From an uncultured Bacteroidota bacterium (lineage in GTDB: Bacteria > Bacteroidota > Bacteroidia > Bacteroidales > P3): a stretch of DNA of 64,000 nucleotides. The first letter of the stretch is position 1; each line of letters starts with the position of its first letter. The notes beneath the pieces are model-generated. The model was not told the origin of the DNA and did no database searches. It saw only the letters and a program-made list of their open reading frames with translations. The position numbers were made by a program, and so were the translations under genes. Location of the stretch: NCBI GenBank assembly GCA_902788805.1, contig CADALO010000002.1:297900-361899 (forward strand), written 5' to 3'. Below are positions 52,426 through 62,500 of the stretch, one piece after another.

Positions 52426-53667
52426 ATGAAGTCTGCTTTCTTCGATACTTTCAAGCCGCTGGCAGGCGGAATGCGCCCGCTGGAGATTGTTGAATACTTG
52501 CTGCTGGCCCTGATGACGGTGCTGCTGCCCTACGACTGGCAGCTGGCGATGTGGCTGATGCCTCTGTTGGCAGTCAATACGTTGTGCCGCATTGTCGCTG
52601 CCCGACGGGTGGGCAATCCGGGCCTGACTGGTGCCTCGCGCTGGGCGTTGTGGCTGATGGTGGCGTTTTTTGTCTATCAGATTGTGTCAATGCTTTATAC
52701 CGACAACAAGGAGGATGGTTGGGAGATGATTGTGCGTCGCCTTCCGTTGCTTGTCTTTGCGCTGTGCGCCCTCGCTACCGACTCGACCTATCTTGAACGG
52801 CGCCGCCTGCGACTGCTGATGTATGCCTTCACGGCGTCGCTGACAGTCAAGTTCTTTGTCCGTTTCGTCATTATGCTTGCCACACAGCACAAGGTGTGCA
52901 TCTGCTGTGTCTTTGATCCGTTGCACCATACCTATATGGCTATGTACCTGATGTTTGCGCTGGGCTTCATCTACTCGGAGCTGGCCTTCCACCGCAGCGA
53001 GATGCCCTGTTGGTTCAAGTGGGTTCTTGCTGTAGTGGCGGTGCTTCTGGTAACATATACACTCTATGTCAACTCGCGCACCGGCACGGCAGGGCTCATA
53101 GCCCTTGCGTTGGCGGTGGTGGCACACTGGATGTTCAGGCTGAAGCAGTGGAAGCGTGGCTTCGCGCTGCTGGCGGTTGTGTTGGCTGTCGGCACGGGCA
53201 TCCACTTCGTCCTGCCCGAATGCGCACGGCGCCTTACACAGACCATAAGCGAAATGAATGAAGGCGACACCAGCGACGCGCGTTATCTGATATTCGGCAG
53301 TTCTATGAAGGCAATCAGCGAGAACGGCGCCTTCGGTGTAGGACTTGGGGATAAGAATGACGTCCTCGACGAGGTGTATGAGGAGACGGGCAATGAACAC
53401 GCTGTCGAGGCGCAATACAATTCGCACAATATCTACCTTGATTCGATGCTGACAATGGGCGTTCCCGGTCTGGTTCTGCTCCTGGCTCTGCTCGGGGTGC
53501 CGGCGTTTATGGCCTGGCGGCGACGCGACTTCATAGCGATGTCGCTCCTGTTCAGCTTCGCTTTCAGTGGCCTCTTTGAGGCGCTGCTTAACCGTCAGAT
53601 GGGCATTATGTTCCTTGGACTTTTCTGGTTGATACTTATGGCGTCGGAAGAAAAAGAGAAGCTATGA
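52426..53667 (+). CDS. O-antigen ligase/Wzy-like membrane protein
   Basis: Polytopic protein of 413 residues with about 10 helices. The large periplasmic loop from about 280 holds FGVGLGDKNDVLDEVYEETG and AVEAQYNSHNIYLDSMLTMG, matching the Wzy_C/WaaL signature (H-N-x-x-L motif, with His in SHNIYLD). Such enzymes transfer or polymerise O-polysaccharide. It stands alone between two operons. Confidence 0.82.
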   Translation: MKSAFFDTFKPLAGGMRPLEIVEYLLLALMTVLLPYDWQLAMWLMPLLAVNTLCRIVAARRVGNPGLTGASRWALWLMVAFFVYQIVSMLYTDNKEDGWEMIVRRLPLLVFALCALATDSTYLERRRLRLLMYAFTASLTVKFFVRFVIMLATQHKVCICCVFDPLHHTYMAMYLMFALGFIYSELAFHRSEMPCWFKWVLAVVAVLLVTYTLYVNSRTGTAGLIALALAVVAHWMFRLKQWKRGFALLAVVLAVGTGIHFVLPECARRLTQTISEMNEGDTSDARYLIFGSSMKAISENGAFGVGLGDKNDVLDEVYEETGNEHAVEAQYNSHNIYLDSMLTMGVPGLVLLLALLGVPAFMAWRRRDFIAMSLLFSFAFSGLFEALLNRQMGIMFLGLFWLILMASEEKEKL

Positions 53668-53835
53668 TTTCACGTTGTGTGGAGTTGTGCTCCGACACAT
53701 TGGGGAACCACGGATAATCATCAACTCGTTAACTTGAGCTAGTCGCAAGAATCGAAGGTTAAAACCTATATTGCCGAATCATACATTCTATACCAGCTAA
53801 CAGCATTGTTTAAACGACGGGTCTGGTAGGGGTCT

Positions 53836-53945
53836 GCTCCGTCATATCAACCATCGTTTAACCATCCTTCAACCATCGTTTAACCATATATAATGGTCGA
53901 AATATGGTTGAAGTATGGTTTATCAATAGTCGTGCTTGATGGAGC
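53836..53945. repeat. 11-bp-word inverted repeat element, copy 5 (degenerate)
   Basis: Left arm words AACCATCGTTT, AACCATCCTTC, AACCATCGTTT (11-bp steps) face right-arm words ATGGTCGAAAT, ATGGTTGAAGT, ATGGTTTATCA around ATATA. Outer flanks GCTCC...TCAA and TTGATGGAGC pair with a 6-bp gap; the left flank CTCCGTCATAT equals part of copy 2. The remaining non-coding sequence (53668-53835 and 53946-54327) contains no gene, terminator or promoter I can support. Confidence 0.78.
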
Positions 53946-54327
53946 GGTGCTAACCGCTGCGGTTGTCCTGTCATATTAGTCGCGACAAGTTCTGTAAAAT
54001 GTAAAAAGATTTTCACCCGCCAAGCGGGAAATTGACACCCTCCCACCACCACTAAACAAATCTTTTGTCCATTTTAACTCCAGATTTAACTCCAGCCTCA
54101 ACTTCCTTTTTGACAACCAATAGGACTCTCATATAAAAAGTTAAATATAGTTAAAAAAACCACTATTAGCACCTCCTTGTAGATTTTCGCCTCCCAAAAG
54201 TGTTATATAAATTATAAACAATGGAGACATATGTCTTAATAATCGAAAGCATTGCAATTAAGCCACTCTACAACACGCATAAGGCGATTGTTTCCATTTA
54301 CAAAAAAAATTCAAAATTCAAAATACT

Positions 54328-55722
54328 ATGAACCACTTACTGAAATTAATCGTTGCATCGTGCCTTCTTTTGCCTTGCGGCATTATAATGGGGCAAACAA
54401 GCAGGGGACTTCCAAGTCCGGCATTCCATTGGATATGTCCTTCTGCCGACTCTCTGCTAAACTACCATCCGGCTACAATCACGTCTCTTTCTTTCGATAG
54501 TGTCCCTTACGCCGAAGACTACACACTTATTGTCGTTTACAAACCAGTTGTCGACACAGAAGCCACTGTGTGGCAACTTGTTTTTGCCGATGGTTTAGTA
54601 CGTAGGTTGACTACTGAACGAATCATCTCCGACAGTACGGTTATCCGTTATGCGGAGACAACCGAGCGCAAACCTGCGATTCACACCTTGCGCCAATCGT
54701 CTCCCGTCCGGAGCGCAAGTTCCTTGCCTGCGACAGGCAATCTGCCTTCGGGAGCCTCAGATATCTCGTCTGAAAATGTGAGTCTGTCGGTTGGCGACGG
54801 GAATATAAAGGTTTCCGAAATCCTGTATTATAATCATCGGCTCAGCAATGCCGCCTTGCGAAGTGTGCAGTCGGCTTTGGCTATCCGCTACGGCATAACC
54901 CTTGGCCCAGTCGATTATATCGGAGGCAACGGCGAGCGTGTATGGCAGTATCGCCGCGACAGTGCCATATTCCATAACCGCATCACTGGTATTGGTAGCG
55001 ATACCGCATACAATCTTAATCAGTTGTCCAGCCGTTCCGAAATGGATGATGCCGTCGTTTTCCTCTCAGCCGACAGTCTCCAACAGGGTGCCTATCTTCT
55101 CATTGGCGACAATGACGCGTCGATGACATTTCAACAAGAGGATGGCGACATTGAAACCCTCGCCCGTCAGTGGCGCATACAGGTCTCGGGGACGGATGAT
55201 ATCGACTTCTCTCTTGCATTCGATACAAGGAATATCCCAATCCCTACCGATAGTCTCGTGCTATTATTCGATGGCTGTATTGTCTTGCCTTCGGTTGTAA
55301 CTGCAAACAAAGTGAGTTTCGATAATCTTTGGCTACCGTCCGACACTTGCACATTTACCCTTGCTCGTGGCACTCTCTTGTGGCAACTGGCACAACCTGG
55401 TGCAAAAAAAACCAAAAGCCATAGTGGTAATAGTAAATATACAACAATTAAATCTGACGACAATAAAACATTAACCCATTCGAGTATTCAGACATTTTTA
55501 ATCTATCCGAATCCCACCACTGGCCATTTCAATATCGAAGTGTCGGGTGCTCATCAGGTACAGGTAACTATATATAGTCTTCAGGGTAAGGTGATGGCCA
55601 CTTACAACGATAGCGACCGCGACCAGTATTACTTCGAAGGCACCCTGCCGTCTGGTAATGTATACTATGCCACCGTAAACACCGAGAACGGAAGCCAGAC
55701 CTTGAAGCTGGTGGTAAAATAA
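54328..55722 (+). CDS. T9SS type A-sorted surface protein
   Basis: Exported protein of 464 residues; signal peptide MNHLLKLIVASCLLLPCGIIMGQ. A LamG/concanavalin-like N-terminus (TITSLSFDSVPYAEDYTLIVV, ALAIRYGITLGP), then a central domain with NRITGIGSDTAYNLNQLSSR and IGDNDASMTFQ that I associate with uncharacterised T9SS surface proteins. The last 85 residues are a type A sorting domain (FLIYPNPTTGHFNIEV, YYFEGTLPSGNVYYATV, TLKLVVK). First of three genes in the surface island. Confidence 0.85.
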   Translation: MNHLLKLIVASCLLLPCGIIMGQTSRGLPSPAFHWICPSADSLLNYHPATITSLSFDSVPYAEDYTLIVVYKPVVDTEATVWQLVFADGLVRRLTTERIISDSTVIRYAETTERKPAIHTLRQSSPVRSASSLPATGNLPSGASDISSENVSLSVGDGNIKVSEILYYNHRLSNAALRSVQSALAIRYGITLGPVDYIGGNGERVWQYRRDSAIFHNRITGIGSDTAYNLNQLSSRSEMDDAVVFLSADSLQQGAYLLIGDNDASMTFQQEDGDIETLARQWRIQVSGTDDIDFSLAFDTRNIPIPTDSLVLLFDGCIVLPSVVTANKVSFDNLWLPSDTCTFTLARGTLLWQLAQPGAKKTKSHSGNSKYTTIKSDDNKTLTHSSIQTFLIYPNPTTGHFNIEVSGAHQVQVTIYSLQGKVMATYNDSDRDQYYFEGTLPSGNVYYATVNTENGSQTLKLVVK

Positions 55723-55789
55723 TAATTATGAAAAAAAACAAACAGATTGAATCATCTGCTAAAGGATAAACAATAAAAACTAAACAACA

Positions 55790-56506
55790 ATGAAGATTTT
55801 TAGAAAAATGACCGCGCTGCTCTTTGTGGCAGCCACAATGTTCACCTTTGCGTCCTGCGAAAAGAACAACGACGATAACCTCTCCGGTGATGGCTCCTCA
55901 TCTGGCATCAGCGAAACCAACCTCATAGGAGAATGGGGCTGGCAAAGCTCCCACGTGTTGAAAAACAAAAAAATAATCATTTACGCCAACCATACTGGTG
56001 GTGGCAATTTGATGAGCAGTTTCAACTGGACGCTCAAAGGCTCTAAATTCGTTGCAACATTCAGTTCGCATCGGTTGGAGATGACCATCAAATCTATTAA
56101 CGGTGACAAGATGGAGGTAGAGGGCGAGTACCAGCTTGTCAACGAAAACGGCAACGTTGTTGACGTCGTATACAATGTCACGGGTACACTAATCAAGACC
56201 GTCACCACGCAGTCACCGACATTGACAACGGACCTTATGGTCGGCCAATGGAGCTTTCAAGGCGACAATAATTCCGATGTCTGGAATATGACGGTATTCA
56301 GTGACGGTACCTATAATCGAAGAGGGCTTAATGGCAACTGGACTGTCAGTGGTTCAACATTCAACACAAGCTGGGGAGATAACGATACCGATATTACTTT
56401 CGTTGCGGAGTCAATGAAATCTTCTGCCTCCAAGATCGAGTTGACTGGCACTGAAACACTGATAACCGGTGTGCAACACCACGGCAAACTAACCAAGAAT
56501 CTGTAA
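55790..56506 (+). CDS. Lipoprotein with two lipocalin-like beta repeats
   Basis: A 238-residue lipoprotein (lipobox MFTFASC). Two similar beta modules follow: ISETNLIGEWGWQSSHV... and TTDLMVGQWSFQGDNNSDV..., each opening with a G-x-W strand and closing in a repeat of FVA-x-S/F-x-x-x-S. Such pairs occur in Bacteroidetes lipocalin-like lipoproteins. It lies 30 bp before the giant RHS gene and probably shares its transcript. Confidence 0.75.
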   Translation: MKIFRKMTALLFVAATMFTFASCEKNNDDNLSGDGSSSGISETNLIGEWGWQSSHVLKNKKIIIYANHTGGGNLMSSFNWTLKGSKFVATFSSHRLEMTIKSINGDKMEVEGEYQLVNENGNVVDVVYNVTGTLIKTVTTQSPTLTTDLMVGQWSFQGDNNSDVWNMTVFSDGTYNRRGLNGNWTVSGSTFNTSWGDNDTDITFVAESMKSSASKIELTGTETLITGVQHHGKLTKNL

Positions 56507-56535
56507 ATTTTCCATTAACTATAAAACCTTTAGCA

Positions 56536-59500
56536 ATGATACGATATATATGCAGAATAACTTTGGTGTGCGGTGTCTTGGCTTTGTCCTTGTTCTCAGC
56601 CTGCCATAGTCCCAGAAGCAAAGAAGCAAAGAATAACGAGAAAACCATAACAACACTATCCGCAACTGATAAAAAGCAGCTTGACAGTCCCGACGTCATC
56701 ACTGATAAACACAAACCAGATGTAAAGTTGCACATCAAATGCGGTGAGACCCTTGCCTTGCGAACAGAGGGAATGACTTTGGTAGCCGTCGATGCGGCCG
56801 TTAAGCGCGAAGCCGACTATTCGGTCACTTCGCTCGTCGCCGAAGAGTTACCCCCTCTGCCGCAAGGTATGATCAATATGACTGCCGCCACCGCAGGCTA
56901 CCGCTTGTTGCCTGGTGGCGAGCATTTCCTTCCGTATGCTGTGTTGCGTATGACTTACGACCCTGGGCGTCTGCCTGAAGGATATACTCCCGACGATATA
57001 TATACCTCGTTCTATGACTCCTCTGCTCATACGTGGATACGGCTGGAACGCGTCGAGGTGGATACCGTCAACCGCGAGATTGTATCCCTAACAACCCATT
57101 TCACGGACTTTATCAACGAACTATTGAAAGCTCCCGAGATGCCGGAAACAAAGGCCTTTGTGCCTACGGCGATGACCGATTTGGAAGCGGTCAGTCCGAT
57201 GGACGGGTTGCCATTGCTCACACCTCCTGAAGCCAACAATGAAGGTTCCGCCAATCTGAGCTACCCAATTCAAATACCATCGGGTCGTGCAGGGATGCAG
57301 CCCAATTTGTCCGTCAACTACAACAGTGGAGGTGGCAACGGCTGGCTTGGTGTGGGTTGGGATCTCAGCGTTCCCGCCATTACTCTCGACACCCGATGGG
57401 GTGTGCCACGCTACGACGCAACCTTCGAGACCGAGATTTACCTGTTGGCAGGTGAACAACTGATAACAAGAGACGATGATGGCAATCCACGCCCTATGCC
57501 CCATCGCACCAATCGCCAAACAACCCGATCCTCATTGGGCGATGACGTTCGGTTTTACGCTCGTACGGGCGACGCTCACGACAGCATTATCCGGCACAAT
57601 ACGTTGACCTCCGATTACTGGTGGGAAGTTGTCGACCGCAACGGTATCACACACTATTATGGACATTACCCTGACTCCTCGCTCAATACACCTTCCCATC
57701 CAACCACCATAGGAGACAACCACGGCAATATAGCCAAATGGATGCTGGCAGAGAGCCGTGATGCTTACGGCAACTGGATCCGTTACCATTACACCGTCGA
57801 AACCTCTTTGGGCGCCAACCCAGGACGACAAATATACCTTGACAGCATCACATATACAGGTCACGGTAAAGAAAAGGGATTGTACAGTATTTTGTTCGAA
57901 CGCAAATACAGGAACCAGGACGATCGTCCCTTGAGTTGCAATTATGGGTTCAAAGAAAAGACAGACTATATTTTATGCAATATTGCCATAAAGTTCCGTG
58001 ACACTACAATTACAAGTTATTATTTTGAGACAGAATGCGGATATGCATCAAATTTCAAGACCCGTCTTAAAGCCATTAGCAAACTATATAATGCTAAGAA
58101 CACAAACGAGGTATGGACTTCGCTGAAAGATATATGTTCATCAGGATTGTCCAGTTTTGATGGCGAATATACACGCCAAGAGTTTGAATACTATGACAAC
58201 CCATCAATGGACACACTATTTGGTGATGTCCGAACTATGAATGTCGAATCAGACGACATAAAAGGATTTATGCTCCGCCCCGGTTATCGTATCGACAGCG
58301 TTGATCACGCCACAGCCCTTGGACTGTCGCACACTTCGAGTTGGAATGTTGGTGGTACTGTCGCGGTAGGATTGGGTCCGGTAATATGTCACACCAAAAA
58401 TAGCATAGGCGGTAACTACACAAGGAGTGGTAGTTCGAGCGAAACACTCTTGACGCTCATAGACCTCGACGGTGACGGGCTGTCTGACAAGGTGTTTGTG
58501 AAAGACGGGGATATGTACTGGCGAAAACAAACAATGAGCGCCGATGGGGATATTTCTTATGGTGATCTACACACTGTCAGTGGCGCAAAACATTTTCTTC
58601 TGCAGAAGAACACGACCAACACCTTTGGTGCTCAGGCTTCCGTAAAAGTTACCGACTCCCTGGGGATAAGCGGCAGCGGCAGTTGGAGCAAAACAACTTC
58701 CATCACGTCGACATATTTTGCCGACGTCAACGGTGACGGGCTTGTTGACATTGTCAGCAACGGCTTTGTTTATTTCAACTATCTTGAAGACGGTCAACCG
58801 ACATTCACAATATTCCTTCCTATCCGGCCTCAGGATGATGGCGATGAGCCGCAGGAAGCCCCGTCACAAATTCCGACATCGAATTGTGGTGGAATTATCT
58901 TTGACGGGGAGGTGAACGACACCGTGGTGTGCCAGACGGTGTTGCGTCCTTGCGAATTGTCGTCTGTAATGGATTCTGCTGAAGCTTTTCAATATTGTGA
59001 ACAGTACCAAAATGAAACAATGCCTGCTCGTCCTGTCCTATTCCCCGAAGGCTACCGAGTTGTTCATTTTTGTCGCGAATTGGACTGCTCGAGACGCAAT
59101 TTGGCTATGTACGGAGTACCTAATACCGAGGCGGTGCGCGTTTGGGTTGCGCCAGAAGACGGTATGGTCACGATGCAGACGTACATCAGACTGATTGAAG
59201 ATACAAGCCAGTCCAGAGTTATGTCACGCCACACCGATGGTGTGACATACACCATACAGCATTCAAGTGGAGTGACAGCGACCGACTCCACCTTGCAAAG
59301 TACAACTGACACTGTGATTATGTCACAGTACATTTGTCAGACGTGCTACAGAGATGATGATTTCGATGATTCTTATGATTCGACAGTCTCTTTCCGTGTC
59401 AATAGAGGTGATATTATATTTTTCCGGCTCCAGTCCAACGACGATAAACAATTCGACAATGTTGAAGACCATATAAGCATCTTTCTTGAAGGGAAAGAAT

Positions 59501-62500
59501 ACAAAAACGACAACTCTTTCATCCTTACAGAGAACAAATACTTCCAAGCACCATATAACGGACACTATATAATTGATGGATACTACCAAAATCCAAACTC
59601 AAATTCCGAGTTGATAATTGTCCAACCCACGACGAGGCACATTACAGCCTCGACAACCACAATTAACGAGTCTGATACTATCGGAAGGGATTCCATTATT
59701 TTGCTTGCCGTCGTCACAAACGACGAGCAATTTAATTGGGGATCGGTGGATTTAAGAGCCAGGATACGTTATTGGAGCGACAGCCTCCCTGACACTATGA
59801 CGGTTTGGACACCAGGCACCAAGTTCATCATCCATCCAAGCGGCAGTATCTGGAGAGACAGGACATACCAACGTCTGTTCGGAAACCTCTATAATGGATG
59901 GGGCCAGTTTGCATACAATCCTGCTGGCGAAACGACAAACAGCCAGTATATCAGGCTTGAAAATCTAATCCTCCCCAAACTAATGATAACAGACAGTACC
60001 ACGGACACATCCGGTATGAGGGACAGAATCAATGAACCTATAAATGATCCAGGCTTTGAATACAACGACATTTCTGATTTTGCAAATGTCAATGGTGACC
60101 AATACACCCCCATCAGTGACTCCTCGTGCTGGGTTGAGATGACCGCCGATGCGGAGCACAACCGATGGGTGTCGTTTGGAGCTCAGAACAGCATAGGGTG
60201 TACAAACATCAGCAACAGCATTCAAAAAGAATGGTATTCGTCTGCCAGCCTGATTTCAAATGATTCTGCCGCTTTTCTGCCTCCTGAAGTGGAATTTGAC
60301 GACCCTTTACCCGCTCTGCCAGATGGTATTATGGCAAAAACCATATTGAAAGTCAGCCGTTCAACCAACTTCGGTATGTCTCTTGGCATTAAAGGATTCG
60401 GGAATTCTGGCAGCTATGGCAAAAACACAGTGGAATTAGACTATATGGACCTCAACGGGGACCGTTATCCAGACATAGTGGGAACGGATTATGTGCAATA
60501 CAGCTCTCAGTGGGGTGGTCTTGGCGAATTGACACTTCTGCGGGAAGACCTGACCAATGCCTCTACTTCAATTAGTGCCTCTGACGGGTTTTCATTCGGC
60601 GCTTCAACGCCAAAACACAGCCGTGTTATATCGTCCAACCAGAAAACGGCAAAGTATTCACTTGATAGCGATGGCAGTGCCGGTGGTGGATTCAGTCTCG
60701 GCAACGACAACACTAACAGCACGTGGACAGATATAAACGGTGACGGATTGCCGGACATTGTGTATAAAAACGGCACTGTGCGATTGAACACAGGATACGA
60801 TTTCCTTGATGCTGAGAATTGGAATTTCGATGGGGTACAGTCCGGAAGATGCACGTCCAAGTCGGAAGATTTGGGATTGAGTGCTTTAGGAGAAGCGTTA
60901 ACCAACAATAATAAGGAAAAAAAATTCAATATTTATCAAGGCAGTATCCAGCTCGGGGCGGCTCTTGGACGCTCGGTGAACCGCGTAACACAATCGTTTA
61001 TCGATATCAACGGCGACGGATTGCTGGACATAGTGTGGCGCAGACCGATAGAAATAGACATCAATGGATGGAGCGACATCCTGAATCCCGCCGATTCCGT
61101 CCACGTCAGCCTGAATCTCGGGGGTGGCCGCTGGTCACAAAGCTACGATATGAACATTAAAAAATACAACTGGTCGGAATCCTATAACGAATCCCTGAAC
61201 TTGGGATTTACCATCGGCGTCACATTCTTTGGAACCTTCAAGGCTACATTCGGTGCCAATGGCACCCCCTACAGCAGCAGTGTCAGCCGCGACCGTATGC
61301 AGCTGGTGGACGTCAATGCCGACGGTCTGCCGGATTTGGTGACATCAGACAGCGAAGACCGGCTGTATGTCCGTTACAACAAGGCCGGCCGTACAAATCT
61401 GCTGAAAAAAGTCACCAATTTCACCGGCAGCCGCATACATATAGAATACACTTTGTCAAGCCCTTGCTACGAACAGCCGTCGCGTGGCTGGATGATGACG
61501 GCAGTAATGACCAAAGACCCCTTGAATCCAAACGGAGGCGACACCACTGTTACACGCTTTGAGTACAGCAATCCTCATTATGACAGGTTTGAGCGGACAT
61601 CCTTTGGCTACGGAAAGGTGGTGACAAAACAGATAAACCCGTCCGACGGTTCGGTCTATCGCACCGTGACACGGGAATTCCACAATGAGAACATTATCGT
61701 AAAAGGCCGTCCAAAACGGGAACTGACTTCCGACGGACAGGGAAACAAATATATTGAGAAAATATACAAATACAACTATGCCGCCTACGACGGTGGAGCC
61801 GTAGACTCCTGCTCGGGTAACGCCTTCTCGGTTCGGGACAGGGTAGTGACCCGATTCTATGAAGGCTCGACAATTCCAAAAATCACCACGGAGGAAGCTT
61901 TTGAATATGACCGTTACCACAATGTAGTCAAGTATATCGACGAGGGCGACACCGCATACAACGACGACGGCCTGCGGGTGGACTTCACCTACTACTCCTC
62001 TAAGCCAAACAACCTGATCGGCTTGCGCCAAGACTACAAGGTATATCCTACTGGCTCGTTGTCGCCCAAGCGTCAGGCCCAATTCCAATACAACAACCAA
62101 GGCAAACTGACAAAGCAGACTGTGGGCAGCGGGGCCGATACAGCCGTCTACGACTTCTACTACGACTCCGTCTATGGCAATATGATCCAGGCCCATTTGC
62201 CTAAAAACGACAGCAACCAGCGTATGGTCTACAATTACACCTACGACCCGTTTGTACACACCTATCCCGACAGCATCACAAACTCTTATGGAGAAGTCAC
62301 GACAACAACCTATAATTACCGTCTCTGCAGACCCGTGACCATAACTGACCCGAGCGGCAACACTATGTCATACGATTATGATTGCCTCGGACGCATTATT
62401 GCTGTTCGGTCACCGCTGAACAACAGCGCCATACCTTCTTTGAGAAACTTTTACCACTCAAAAGGTTGTCTTGAAATGTATCACATACATCCATATTCCA

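Noticed and set aside
53740..53790. tRNA-like segment (GGTTAAAACC)
   Set aside because: No acceptor stem or anticodon arm could be paired around it.
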